Assembly: GCA_028279555.1 (NCBI GenBank)
Contig: JANQNO010000010.1
Coordinates: 115,171-179,170 of the forward strand
Direction: 5' to 3'
Length of the DNA: 64,000 nt
DNA from: Sphingorhabdus sp.
Lineage (GTDB): Bacteria; Pseudomonadota; Alphaproteobacteria; Sphingomonadales; Sphingomonadaceae
Shown in pieces: positions 26,993-35,844 of the stretch. Under the pieces are notes generated by a model. That model did no database searches. It was not told the origin of the DNA and saw only the letters and a list, made by a program, of their open reading frames with translations. Position 1 is the stretch's first letter; each line of letters starts with the position of its first letter. Position numbers and translations under genes: made by a program.

Positions 26993-28285
26993 TCACTTGC
27001 CAATGCAAAATTTGCCGAAGAGTGCATCCAGCATATCTTCGGTATGCGCACGGCCGGTGAGCCGGTCGAGTGCCCGCCGGGCCTGGCGCAGCTCCTCGGC
27101 AATGACAAGGCCATCTTCCGCCTTCGAAGCTGCTTTCAGAGATTCGTCGACTATGGCAAGTTGCTCGCGCTGGCGGCGGTTGACGGCAAAACCATCCTCG
27201 GGCGGCAGAAGCGCAGCAGCGCGCGCGGCGATGGCAGAAACCAGATCGCCCAACCCCTCTCCCTTGGCCGCCGACACCGATAATGCCTCACCGCCCTTGG
27301 CGACAAATGCAGGGTCATCGCATTTCGCCGCGATCTCGATCAGCTGCGGATGCGTGGGACCCTCGCTTTCCGGGCCCAGCCACAGCACCATATCGGCGTC
27401 ATCGAAGGCCGCCTGCGCACGTTTTATCCCGATGGCTTCAATCTCGTCACCGCCCTTGTCGCGCAATCCAGCGGTGTCGATCAGCAGCAGGGGAATGCCG
27501 CTAAAAGAAACGGGCACTTCGATCACATCGCGCGTTGTGCCGGCAATATCGGAGACAATGGCCGCTTCGCGCTCGACCAGCGCATTGAGCAAGGTGGATT
27601 TTCCGCTATTGGGCGGGCCGCCCAAAACGATGCGCAACCCGTCGCGCAATTTCTCGGCTGGCGGCTGCGCGAGCAAAGTAGAAATTTCACGCGATATGCC
27701 GATGCAACCATTTGATATTAAATGGGTATTCGGCGTACTCACATCATCCTCGTCGCCGAAATCCAGATCTGCCTCGACCAGCGCCGACAGCCGCAAAATC
27801 TCGCCACGCCATTTTTCGACAGCCTCGCCAAAGCGCCCGCCTGCCATCTGTGCAGCGCTGCGTCTCTGGCGTTCGGTTTCGGCTGCCAGCAGATCGGAGA
27901 GGCCCTCGGCTTCATTGAGGTCGATCCGGCCATTGAGAAATGCGCGGCGGGTAAATTCGCCCGCCTCCGCCCGGCGCAGCCCATCCACTTTTGCCAGCTC
28001 GGCTTCGACTGCGCGAATAACCGCCCGGCCGCCATGGAGATGAAGCTCGGCCAAATCTTCTCCGGTCGCGCTATCCGGCCCTGGAAATGTCAACACCAAC
28101 GCCTCGTCGAGAAAATCTCCCGATGAATTGCGTAGCTGCGAAAGCGAGGCGCGTCGCGGCTTTGGCAATCGCCGCGCCAGCTGCCTGACAGCATCGAATG
28201 ACCTGGGGCCGCTTATCCGGATGACGGCTATGGCAGACGGCGGCGCGCCGCTCGACAGAGCGAAAATCGTGTCGTCGCTCGGCAT
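26993..28285 (-). CDS. mnmE: tRNA modification GTPase MnmE
   Basis: A 430-residue GTPase, partner of MnmG. Residues 1-115 are the folate-binding domain (SAIAVIRISGPRSF, LHGGRAVIRAVEAEL); the G domain carries GPPNSGKSTLLNAL, the switch region DIAGTTRD and LIDTAGLRD; the protein ends in the conserved FCIGK. The G4 position normally NKxD reads AAKCD here. The gene is co-directional with mnmG but separated by parS site 3. At 430 residues it is slightly shorter than the E. coli protein (454). Confidence 0.97.
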   Translation of the reverse strand: MPSDDTIFALSSGAPPSAIAVIRISGPRSFDAVRQLARRLPKPRRASLSQLRNSSGDFLDEALVLTFPGPDSATGEDLAELHLHGGRAVIRAVEAELAKVDGLRRAEAGEFTRRAFLNGRIDLNEAEGLSDLLAAETERQRRSAAQMAGGRFGEAVEKWRGEILRLSALVEADLDFGDEDDVSTPNTHLISNGCIGISREISTLLAQPPAEKLRDGLRIVLGGPPNSGKSTLLNALVEREAAIVSDIAGTTRDVIEVPVSFSGIPLLLIDTAGLRDKGGDEIEAIGIKRAQAAFDDADMVLWLGPESEGPTHPQLIEIAAKCDDPAFVAKGGEALSVSAAKGEGLGDLVSAIAARAAALLPPEDGFAVNRRQREQLAIVDESLKAASKAEDGLVIAEELRQARRALDRLTGRAHTEDMLDALFGKFCIGK

Positions 28286-28294
28286 CGGGCCAGG

Positions 28295-28549
28295 TTATTT
28301 CTTTTTCTTCTTTTCCTGCTCGCCGCCGCCGGCAAGCCCGCCCATCAGCGCTTTTACAAAATCCATCGACTGATCGCCCATCGGCACCCAGTTTCGGATC
28401 ATGCCCTGGACCATATCGGGCGTAAGGCCCTTGTCGGCAACTGTCTTGACCTTCTCTAGATAGACGTCATGCACTTCGGAAAGATCGGGGAGCCCCATCA
28501 ATCTGCGCGCTTCCTCCGGCGTGCAATCCACCTCGATATTCAGTTTCAT
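28295..28549 (-). CDS. DUF6489-like small protein
   Basis: An 84-residue acidic-to-basic protein beginning MKLNIEVDCTPEEARRLMGLPD and ending in a Gly-rich, Lys-rich tail (GGGEQEKKKKK). The CTPEEAR...GLPD pattern matches what I recall as DUF6489 of alphaproteobacteria. ATG 28549 is preceded by GGAGG at a spacing of 8; an upstream ATG at 28567 is possible. It is 9 bases before mnmE and probably co-transcribed with it; function unknown. Confidence 0.78.
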   Translation of the reverse strand: MKLNIEVDCTPEEARRLMGLPDLSEVHDVYLEKVKTVADKGLTPDMVQGMIRNWVPMGDQSMDFVKALMGGLAGGGEQEKKKKK

Positions 28550-28662
28550 TTTTCCGCCCTCCGACATATCGAACGCATGAAAATCGAAGCAGTGATTGCG
28601 CGTCCGTCCAAAGCAAATATAAACAGGATTCGTATAGAGGCAATCAAGATCGGAGCATAACC

Positions 28663-29379
28663 ATGGGTGAGATGACGCAGATCAAGGCGCTGGATGAAGA
28701 TGCAATGTTTGCAGCCTATGTCGCGGCCCCCGCCGGCGACGCCAAGGCCGCCATCATTGTCATCCCCGAGATATTCGGCGTCAACCCCGGCATACGGCAG
28801 AAATGCGACAAGCTGACGGGCGAAGGATACCTCGCTGTAGCGCCTGATCTTTTCTGGCGCTTTGCACCAGGCGTCGAACTCAATCCCGATATCGAGGAAG
28901 AGCTACAGGAAGCCTTTGGCTATTTCGGGGAATATAATCCCGATGACGGCGTCAAGGATATCGAGGCGGCAATCCATGCCATTCGCCGCGGCGCGCTGGG
29001 CGGATCGATTGCTACAGTGGAGAAGGTCGGCTGCGTCGGATATTGTCTCGGCGGACGTCTGGCTTATATGGCCGCCGCGCGCACCGATATCGATGCCTCG
29101 GTCGGCTATTACGGTGTGATGATCGACCAGATGCTGGACGAAGCCAAAGCCATCGCGAATCCCTTGATGCTGCATATTCCGACCGCCGACGGCTTTGTCG
29201 ACGCCGAAGCGCAGGCGGCGATGCATGAAGGGCTTGACGGCCATCCCAAGGTCACGCTGCATGACTATGAAGGCCTCGATCACGGCTTTGCGACCGAGAT
29301 GGGCGACCGCCGCAATGAGGAAGGCGCGCAGCTGGCCGATTCTCGAACGGCGGCGTTTTTTGCCGAGTGGTTGGGTTAG
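28663..29379 (+). CDS. Dienelactone hydrolase family protein
   Basis: A 238-residue alpha/beta hydrolase. The nucleophile is C128 in GYCLGGRLAY, as in carboxymethylenebutenolidase; E36 in IPEIFG and the late His in GLDHGFA complete the site, with the acid in TADGFVDAEA. The substrate is probably a lactone or ester but cannot be named. The gene is divergent from the DUF6489/mnmE pair and has no aromatic-degradation neighbours, so a general hydrolase role is likelier. Confidence 0.93.
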   Translation: MGEMTQIKALDEDAMFAAYVAAPAGDAKAAIIVIPEIFGVNPGIRQKCDKLTGEGYLAVAPDLFWRFAPGVELNPDIEEELQEAFGYFGEYNPDDGVKDIEAAIHAIRRGALGGSIATVEKVGCVGYCLGGRLAYMAAARTDIDASVGYYGVMIDQMLDEAKAIANPLMLHIPTADGFVDAEAQAAMHEGLDGHPKVTLHDYEGLDHGFATEMGDRRNEEGAQLADSRTAAFFAEWLG

Positions 29380-29397
29380 GTCGTATTTATACTCTGC

Positions 29398-29811
29398 TCA
29401 TCCAAAACTCAGAGACCATTTTCCGTTGCGAAGCATGGTAAAGTCTGTTTCCGAAAGTACATCCATTCCCAACAAAACATCAAACCCGCTGGCTTGGTCG
29501 ATTTTGAATCCCTGGGTTTCGGCAAACACTATTGGCAAGGTGTTTTTGGGCTCGTCATCACCCATAAGCCCCAGACGAAAAATAAATGCCGAGCGCTGCC
29601 TGACTTCCGTAGCAACAACCACTGGCTTTTTCCCAATGGACTTAAGTTCGAACCGGTTTACAACCGCTTGGCTGATCCAGCTAGCGGTCGCGCCAGTGTC
29701 CAGCAAGCCTGTATATGTTTCATGAGTAAAGTCAGATGGGTTTCTGGAAGCGAAAACAGCAACCGGAAGCAGAATTCGTCTCTTCTTGCGAATCCCCTTA
29801 ATCGAACGCAA
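29398..29811 (-). CDS. Retropepsin-like aspartic protease
   Basis: A 137-residue single-domain protein with the catalytic signature LLDTGATASWIS (D38-T39-G40) and the late hydrophobic-Gly motif FDVLLGMDVLSE, the layout of retroviral-type proteases that act as dimers. No signal peptide is seen, so it is probably cytoplasmic. The start appears to be TTG 29811, overlapping the preceding small gene by 14 bases. G+C is lower than in the neighbours, suggesting acquisition. The target protein is unknown. Confidence 0.82.
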   Translation of the reverse strand: MRSIKGIRKKRRILLPVAVFASRNPSDFTHETYTGLLDTGATASWISQAVVNRFELKSIGKKPVVVATEVRQRSAFIFRLGLMGDDEPKNTLPIVFAETQGFKIDQASGFDVLLGMDVLSETDFTMLRNGKWSLSFG

Positions 29812-30046
29812 GGCTCATCAGCCCCATTTCGGCCGGTCGATCATCTACTTCTTGGACTGAGAATATCTCATCAGGAAAGCGCTTCAAGCCTGCCCGGTAA
29901 GCCTCACCCGGTCCGTTAAAAAAGCCAACAACTTTCTGCGATTTTAAAAGAGCAAACTGGCCCGCTCGGTCCTTCAAAAATTCCTTCAGGTGCCTCTGGA
30001 AAAAGTCGTAATTTTGATCCACTTCTATTTTGAGTTTATCTTCCAT
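29798..30046 (-). CDS. Small protein coupled to the retropepsin-like gene (DUF5678-like)
   Basis: An 82-residue protein beginning MEDKLKIEVDQNYDFFQ with a segment FALLKSQKVVGFFNGPGEAYRAGLK that resembles the DUF5678 pattern (a 'keeps/uses' strand pair followed by a helix). ATG 30046 is chosen because GGAGG lies 8 bases upstream; a TTG at 30064 is less likely. It overlaps the protease gene by 14 bases, so the two are coupled. It could be the protease's partner, substrate or regulator; family assignment is tentative. Confidence 0.7.
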   Translation of the reverse strand: MEDKLKIEVDQNYDFFQRHLKEFLKDRAGQFALLKSQKVVGFFNGPGEAYRAGLKRFPDEIFSVQEVDDRPAEMGLMSLAFD

Positions 30047-30157
30047 GACACTTTCCTCCAACACTCCGGGTTTAAAGAGGAATTGAAGTCAATTGTGAAT
30101 CTTACGTGCCGGCATGTGAGACGAAACGAATCTTAGCAACGACGAATCGAGTCCCGG

Positions 30158-30883
30158 TTACCCCAGCAACGTCCCCAGTCCGACCTTTGGATCGATCCAG
30201 CCTTCATAGATCATCTTCAAGGCGACATAGAGGATTACCGCAAGGCCAACATAGGCGATCCATTTATAGCGCTCGATATATTTGGCGATGATATTGGCGG
30301 CCACACCCATCAGCGCGACGGCAAAGATAAGCCCGACGATCAGGATGCCAGGATGCTCCCGCGCTGCGCCAGCCACCGCGAGCACATTGTCGAGGCTCAT
30401 CGACACATCCGCCACAGCCACCGCCCAGGCTGCGCCGGCAAAGCTTTTGGCCGGGCGCAGGCCGGAATCTTCATCGCCCGCGATTTCCGGCGACCCCGGG
30501 CTCGCGCCAATATCATGGCGCAGCTCGCGCCACATCTTCCAGGCAACCCAGATTAGCAGCAGGCCGCCGATGAAGATCAGCCCGACAATCTGCATCAGCT
30601 GCGTGACCACCAGCGCAAACGCAATGCGCAGGACGAGCGCCGCCGCAACGCCGATAATGATGACCTTTCGCCGCTGATCGGGCGGCAGGCCCGCCGCAAG
30701 CGCCCCGACGACAATTGCATTGTCGCCCGCCAGCACGAGATCGATCGCCAGCACCTGCAAAAAAGCAAGAAAGGCCGAGGGTTCGGTAATGTTGCTGAAA
30801 TCCTTGACGATCGCATCCCACATCTCTGCAGGGCCGCCGAGTCCGGACGCGGCAGCAACATAGAATGAGAAGAATTCGATCAT
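30158..30883 (-). CDS. TerC-family integral membrane protein
   Basis: A 241-residue membrane protein with about seven spans. The paired family motifs are IDLVLAGDNAIVVGAL and VADVSMSLDNVLAVAG, whose Asp residues are thought to bind metal. Bacterial relatives include manganese exporters and tellurite-resistance proteins. No manganese riboswitch is apparent in the short upstream gap. It stands alone between the accessory pair and the ATPase gene. Confidence 0.93.
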   Translation of the reverse strand: MIEFFSFYVAAASGLGGPAEMWDAIVKDFSNITEPSAFLAFLQVLAIDLVLAGDNAIVVGALAAGLPPDQRRKVIIIGVAAALVLRIAFALVVTQLMQIVGLIFIGGLLLIWVAWKMWRELRHDIGASPGSPEIAGDEDSGLRPAKSFAGAAWAVAVADVSMSLDNVLAVAGAAREHPGILIVGLIFAVALMGVAANIIAKYIERYKWIAYVGLAVILYVALKMIYEGWIDPKVGLGTLLG

Positions 30884-30962
30884 GAGATTGGTGTTTCTCG
30901 GGAATAATTGACCGCCGCCATAGGGAGATAGAATCTTTGAAGCAAGCTCCGGCGTTGGCGGC

Positions 30963-31517
30963 TCATGCGCCGGTCCCTCCGGCTTTAATCATATCCAGCA
31001 CAAAGGCGGCCCGATCCTGCGGATCTGTCAGGGGCAGATCGATCAAGTCATAGCGATAACGCTTCCACGCAGCGCTCACCGCTGCATCGCTCTCGACCGC
31101 CTCCTCCCAATTCTGGATCCGTTCGTCATCAGGCGTATAAATTTCCCTCCAGGGCCGCGCGCGAAAGACCGGCCCGGTATAGCGCAGTTCGCGGCAAACC
31201 CGGTCAAGCGCGGATGGAATAGTCAGCCCCTCGACATCCAGAAAACCGGCAATGTCGGGAAAACCGCGATCATAGAAGGCAAGAGCGCCTTCGGCGGCGT
31301 TCCACGCATAATACTCGGCCTCCAGCATAGCCATCGCGAATTCCAATGGCCTTTCCGCGCGCATTTCCATGCCGCCGGGACTCTTAAGAATCGCCCGCGC
31401 AACTTCGGGATAAGTCGCAATACCCGCATGGGCAATCTCGGCCAGCAAAGTGGATTTTCCCGCCCCCGGTGCGCCGGTAATAACACAGCGCCTCAGATTT
31501 GCGGACATTCCCGGCAA
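30963..31517 (-). CDS. P-loop ATPase/kinase-like protein (AAA_28 type)
   Basis: A 184-residue nucleotide-binding protein: Walker A GAPGAGKST near residue 16, TYPEVARAIL, and FYDRGFPDIAG as a Walker-B-like/lid segment. It resembles the AAA_28 group that includes NadR-like kinase folds. It begins only 3 bases after the rho stop and is probably co-transcribed with rho. MSANLRRC at 31508 is an alternative start. Substrate unknown. Confidence 0.82.
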   Translation of the reverse strand: MPGMSANLRRCVITGAPGAGKSTLLAEIAHAGIATYPEVARAILKSPGGMEMRAERPLEFAMAMLEAEYYAWNAAEGALAFYDRGFPDIAGFLDVEGLTIPSALDRVCRELRYTGPVFRARPWREIYTPDDERIQNWEEAVESDAAVSAAWKRYRYDLIDLPLTDPQDRAAFVLDMIKAGGTGA

Positions 31518-31520
31518 AAT

Positions 31521-32777
31521 CTACTGATTCATCGAGTCGAAGAAATCTTCGTTGGTCTTCGAATCCTTCATCTTGTCGAGCAGGAATTCCATCGCATCGA
31601 CGGTGCCCATCTGCATGAGAATCCGGCGCAGCACCCACATTTTCTTGAGCTTCTCATCCTCGACCAGCAACTCTTCCTTGCGCGTCCCGGATTTGCCGAC
31701 ATCAAGGCTCGGGAAGATGCGCTTGTCAGAAACCTTGCGGTCGAGCACGATTTCGGAGTTGCCGGTGCCCTTGAACTCTTCGAAGATCACCTCATCCATA
31801 CGGCTGCCGGTATCGATCAGCGCGGTTGCGATGATGGAAAGCGAGCCGCCTTCCTCGATATTGCGCGCTGCACCGAAGAACCGTTTGGGGCGCTGCAGGG
31901 CATTGGCATCGACGCCGCCGGTCAGCACCTTGCCCGAGCTCGGCACCACCGTGTTATAGGCGCGGCCCAAACGGGTGATACTGTCGAGCAGGATAACGAC
32001 ATCATGCTTGTGCTCGACAAGCCGCTTGGCCTTCTCGATCACCATCTCCGCCACGGCAACGTGTCGCGTCGCTGGCTCATCGAATGTCGAGCTGATCACC
32101 TCGCCCTTCACGCTGCGTTGCATGTCGGTAACCTCTTCCGGGCGCTCGTCGATGAGCAGCACGATCAGGAACACCTCCGGGTGGTTATCGGTGATCGATT
32201 TGGCGATATTCTGCAAAAGTACGGTCTTACCGGTACGCGGCGGCGCGACGATCAGCGCGCGCTGCCCCTTGCCTTGCGGCGAGATGATGTCGATGACGCG
32301 GGCGGACTTGTCCTTGATGGTCGGATCGAGCGTATCGAGCTTCAGCTTCTCGTCGGGATAGAGCGGCGTCAGATTGTCGAAATTGACGCGGTGACGGACA
32401 GCCTCCGGATCGTCAAAATTGACCTTCAGCAGCTTGGTCAGGGCAAAATAGCGCTCGCCATCCTTGGGCGCGCGGATTTCTCCCTCGACCGTATCACCGG
32501 TGCGCAGCCCGAATTGCCGCACCATGTTGGGCGAGACATAAATATCATCGGGCCCGGCAAGATAATTGGCTTCGGGTGAACGTAGAAAGCCGAAATTGTC
32601 GGGCAGCACTTCGATCGTGCCGATCCCCATAATCTGCTCGCCATCTTCGGCCTTTTCTTTCAGGATCGCGAACATCAGATCCTGTTTGCGCAGGGTCGAT
32701 GCACCCTCGATGCCCATTTCCTCGGCCATCGATACCAGTTCGGCGGGTTTTTGATCTTTCAGGTCTTTTAAATGCAT
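31521..32777 (-). CDS. rho: Transcription termination factor Rho
   Basis: A 418-residue RNA-dependent helicase that ends transcripts. Order: Rho N-terminal domain ([14 protein letters not shown]), RNA-binding cold-shock-like domain ([16 protein letters not shown]), Walker [16 protein letters not shown], Walker [16 protein letters not shown], and the R/Q loops with [22 protein letters not shown] 32777 is the family start; the frame is open to 32849. Position between hemJ and mnmE is as near the origin of many alphaproteobacteria. Confidence 0.98.
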   Translation of the reverse strand: MHLKDLKDQKPAELVSMAEEMGIEGASTLRKQDLMFAILKEKAEDGEQIMGIGTIEVLPDNFGFLRSPEANYLAGPDDIYVSPNMVRQFGLRTGDTVEGEIRAPKDGERYFALTKLLKVNFDDPEAVRHRVNFDNLTPLYPDEKLKLDTLDPTIKDKSARVIDIISPQGKGQRALIVAPPRTGKTVLLQNIAKSITDNHPEVFLIVLLIDERPEEVTDMQRSVKGEVISSTFDEPATRHVAVAEMVIEKAKRLVEHKHDVVILLDSITRLGRAYNTVVPSSGKVLTGGVDANALQRPKRFFGAARNIEEGGSLSIIATALIDTGSRMDEVIFEEFKGTGNSEIVLDRKVSDKRIFPSLDVGKSGTRKEELLVEDEKLKKMWVLRRILMQMGTVDAMEFLLDKMKDSKTNEDFFDSMNQ

Positions 32778-32963
32778 GGGAAAAATTATCCGTGGATAGT
32801 GAAAATGGCCGGTGGCCAATATTGTCGTCCGGCGGTCAAAAAAAGGCACCGGTATGGATTGTGAAGTTTGCTGGCGCTATTGTTGTTTAAAAGCAGCGCC
32901 TCATACCCGGATGGGCTTGGAGCGCTAAATAGGCGCGGCCTTTATGCTTGTCAATTCTTCCTG

Positions 32964-33407
32964 TCAGAAGGGTTTGACGACGACCAGAATGACAATGATC
33001 GCAGCGGCCACGCCAGGCACTTCATTGATCAGCCGCAGTTTTTTGCCGGTCATCGGCCGTTCGCCGCGCGCGAGTTTCTTCGAATATCCTGCCATCCACA
33101 TATGATAGGCAGAGAGCAGGATTACGCCGAGCAGCTTGGCATGAAACCAGCCTTGCGAGAAAGCCCCGACCTGCATCGCCAGTATGAGCCCCAGCACCCA
33201 AACAAGAATAAGCGAGGGCAGCAGGATGATCTTCCTCAGGCGCGCTTCGCGCTCCACCCATTTTTCCGCTTCCTCGCTCCCCTCGGCCGCCTCCTGATGA
33301 TAGACAAAGAAGCGCGGCAGCATGAACAGCCCGGCCATCCAGAAAATCGTAAAAATAATATGTGCGGCCTTGAGCCAGAGATAAAGCATCGAGACATATT
33401 CCATCAT
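32964..33407 (-). CDS. hemJ: Protoporphyrinogen IX oxidase HemJ
   Basis: A 147-residue membrane protein with four spans that oxidises protoporphyrinogen IX in haem synthesis. Conserved features: LWLKAAHIIFTIFWMAGLFMLPR with the invariant His, WVEREARLRKI, and GWFHAKLLGVI with the invariant Lys. ATG 33407 (MMEYVSML) fits the family start although the frame is open to 33539. It is next to hemE, separated by 249 bases that hold a small unexplained reading frame. Confidence 0.95.
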   Translation of the reverse strand: MMEYVSMLYLWLKAAHIIFTIFWMAGLFMLPRFFVYHQEAAEGSEEAEKWVEREARLRKIILLPSLILVWVLGLILAMQVGAFSQGWFHAKLLGVILLSAYHMWMAGYSKKLARGERPMTGKKLRLINEVPGVAAAIIVILVVVKPF

Positions 33408-33656
33408 GAGGGTCAGAACCCATTGATCGCATGAGCCGTGATGGCTGGTCTGCGGGATGCAATGCAAGGAAGCAACCGAAACAGGGAGTAATTCTCCCTG
33501 TGAGGACGCTGACGCAGCAGTTCGCCCGCAGGCAGCCACCTGAAAGGCTTGGCCGGAAAAGGCCAGGCCAGCGTCAATCGCTCGTCAAATAGAACCACTA
33601 TTCTTCTCACTCCTTCCTGGTCCTGACCTTTTCCTATCCAAGTCACGGCCATGTGC

Positions 33657-34715
33657 TTAATGGATTCTGACCCCTCGCACCAGTTCAAGCAACCTTTCGA
33701 CATGTTCAATGGGCGTTTCCTTGTCGATCCCGTGACCGAGATTGAATATATGCGGACGATCCGCAAAAGCCTTGCGGATATTGTCGGTTGCAGACTCCAG
33801 ACCCTCACCGCCCGCGAGCAGTGCCATCGGGTCGAGATTCCCCTGAACCGGCATACCTTGAGGAAGGACTTTGTTGGCCCAAGCCGGATCGACAGTCTCA
33901 TCAAGGGCAATCGCATCGCAGCCGGTCTCACTGGCATAACGCGCCAATTTTCCACCTGCGCCTTTCGGAAAACCGATCACCGGAATATCGGGATGGCGCG
34001 ATTTCAATTTCGAGATGATCGCCGCATTGGGCGCGATAACCCATTCCTGGAACTGCGCCGGAGACAATGATCCCGCCCAGCTGTCGAACAGCTGCACTGC
34101 ATCGACGCCCGCTTCGATCTGGCCCGAAAGATAATCGACCGTGATATCGGCGATCGCTCCGATCAGCGCGCCAAAACGCTCGGCTTCCCGATACGCCATG
34201 CGCCGCGCCTCGCTCTGGTCTTTAGAGCCCTGACCGTTCACCATATAGGTTGCGATGGTCCAGGGCGAACCGGCAAAGCCAAGAAATGTCACGTCTTCCG
34301 GTAAAGCCGCGGAAACCTTGCGCACGGTTTCATAAATGGGATCAAGCCGCGTCGGATCGGGGGTGAGCGATTCCAGCCTTTCATCCACCAGCCGAGGCGC
34401 GAGCCGTGGTCCTTCGCCTGCCTCGAACCACAATTTTTGCCCCAGCGCATGGGGCGTAATCAAAATGTCTGAAAACAGGATCGAACCGTCAAAGCCGAAA
34501 CGGCGGATCGGCTGCAGCGTTATTTCCGTGGCAGCATCGCTGTCATAGACCAGCTCCAGAAAGCCACCCTTTTTTGCTCGCAATTCGCGATATTCAGGCA
34601 AATAGCGCCCTGCCTGCCGCATCAGCCAGACTGGCGGAATATCGGCTTTCTTGCCGCGCAGGACATTCAGGAGTTTTTTGGCAGATTCAGTCGAGTTCAA
34701 ACCGGTTCTTTTCAA
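33657..34715 (-). CDS. hemE: Uroporphyrinogen decarboxylase
   Basis: A 352-residue enzyme that turns uroporphyrinogen III into coproporphyrinogen III. The signature VWLMRQAGRYLPEYR is present, as are FSDILITPHALGQ, FLGFAGSPWTIATYM and the late HIFNLGHGI. The start is TTG 34715 because a stop codon directly precedes it and no ATG lies before the conserved region; no clear ribosome site is visible. Its 5' end borders the candidate replication origin, as in Caulobacter and Rickettsia. Confidence 0.97.
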   Translation of the reverse strand: MKRTGLNSTESAKKLLNVLRGKKADIPPVWLMRQAGRYLPEYRELRAKKGGFLELVYDSDAATEITLQPIRRFGFDGSILFSDILITPHALGQKLWFEAGEGPRLAPRLVDERLESLTPDPTRLDPIYETVRKVSAALPEDVTFLGFAGSPWTIATYMVNGQGSKDQSEARRMAYREAERFGALIGAIADITVDYLSGQIEAGVDAVQLFDSWAGSLSPAQFQEWVIAPNAAIISKLKSRHPDIPVIGFPKGAGGKLARYASETGCDAIALDETVDPAWANKVLPQGMPVQGNLDPMALLAGGEGLESATDNIRKAFADRPHIFNLGHGIDKETPIEHVERLLELVRGVRIH

Positions 34716-35013
34716 TCAAATATATATATAGAAAAAGGATGATGATTAATGATGCGCTGTGGATGATAGCGGCTCTTAGGTGCTTTTGACATTTTTGCCA
34801 ACAGCTTGACTCGCGCGAATATCGGCAACGTAAAGGATTCGGAGATTTCATTCGCAAAATCCACATGCTGTTCAAATCATGTTTCTCCTGTTGATGGCCT
34901 GTGTCCGAATCGAGGCGGTTCTTTCGCATAGCGGGGAGAATGTCGGAGGGTAGAATTTGTCCCTTGATTTATCCCCTCATGTTCAACAGGGATATGCGAG
35001 AGCGTAAGGACAA
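34716..35013. other. Candidate chromosomal replication origin (hemE-ppsR intergenic region)
   Basis: This 298-bp gap between divergent hemE and ppsR holds no supported gene. It has an AT-rich run at about 34716-34752 including TATATATATA, a near DnaA box TGTGGATGA at 34758-34766 (one mismatch to TGTGGATAA), a weaker one TTATCCCCT at 34969-34977, and GANTC sites at 34836-34840 and 34907-34921. The hemE side and the ppsR-maf-aroE-coaE-dnaQ side match the gene order flanking Cori in Caulobacter. This is an inference from position plus weak sites; the strongest DnaA box of the window lies elsewhere (53641). Confidence 0.5.
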
Positions 35014-35844
35014 ATGAGCGAAAAATTCCACCTTCACCTGCTATCCGATTCCACTGGAGAGACGCTTGAAAATATTGCCAAGGCAGCGCTGGTCCAGTTT
35101 GACGTCAGCGATAATGTCGTCAAGCATTTCTGGCCGATGGTGCGCTCGGAAAGCCATCTCGATCGGATATTGGTGGATATTCAGCATAATCCCGGGCTGG
35201 TTCTTTTTACTCTGGTGAACCGGGACACCCGGCGTAAGCTGGAAAGCCGTTGCCGCGCTCTCAATATTCCCGCCGTTGCCGTGCTCGACACTGTTACCGA
35301 CGCGCTGTCCAATATGCTGGGACAGCAGGCGAAGGCCCGGCCGGGCCGGCAGCATGCATTAGACGCGGCCTATTTTGCGCGGGTCGATGCCATCCAGTTC
35401 ACCATTGCGCATGATGACGGCCTGCAATCGGAAAATTGGGAGGAAGCCGATATCGTGCTGGCTGGCGTGTCGCGGACGTCGAAGACGCCGACCAGCATCT
35501 ATCTTGCCAATCGGGGCTACAAGACGGCCAATATCCCGCTGGTTCCGGAAAGTCCGCCGCCCGACAGCCTGTATAGTCTGAAACATCCGCTGGTGGTCGG
35601 CTTGGTAACAAGCGTGGACCGCTTGCAGCAGATCCGGCGCAACCGGCTTTTGTCGCTCAACCAGTCACCCGACACAGACTATGTCGATGAGGAAAAGATC
35701 AAGGCGGAGCTGAAATTTGCAAGACGCATTTTTGCCGACAATGGCTGGCCGACGATCGATGTGACCCGCCGCTCGATCGAGGAAAGCGCCGCGGCGATCA
35801 TCAACTTCGTGCAGGAACGCGATGCCGCGCAGGTGCCGTCATGA
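35014..35844 (+). CDS. ppsR: Pyruvate, phosphate dikinase / PEP synthase regulatory protein
   Basis: A 276-residue DUF299-family bifunctional kinase/phosphorylase that controls PPDK or PEP synthetase by ADP-dependent phosphorylation. It starts MSEKFHLHLLSDSTGETL, the family opening, and carries the P-loop GVSRTSKTPTSIYLAN. It is the first gene of a coupled operon with maf, aroE and coaE (4-base overlaps) and, as the RP001-type neighbour of hemE, marks the origin region. Confidence 0.95.
   Translation: MSEKFHLHLLSDSTGETLENIAKAALVQFDVSDNVVKHFWPMVRSESHLDRILVDIQHNPGLVLFTLVNRDTRRKLESRCRALNIPAVAVLDTVTDALSNMLGQQAKARPGRQHALDAAYFARVDAIQFTIAHDDGLQSENWEEADIVLAGVSRTSKTPTSIYLANRGYKTANIPLVPESPPPDSLYSLKHPLVVGLVTSVDRLQQIRRNRLLSLNQSPDTDYVDEEKIKAELKFARRIFADNGWPTIDVTRRSIEESAAAIINFVQERDAAQVPS

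Noticed and set aside
32786..32798. TTATCCGTGGATA near the rho start as a DnaA box
   Set aside because: Two mismatches to the consensus and a position in the rho leader; kept only as a small inverted repeat.
33408..33656. tmRNA, SRP RNA or 6S RNA in the hemE-hemJ gap
   Set aside because: I could not find the conserved cores of these RNAs; the region is left as an unexplained frame or structured leader.
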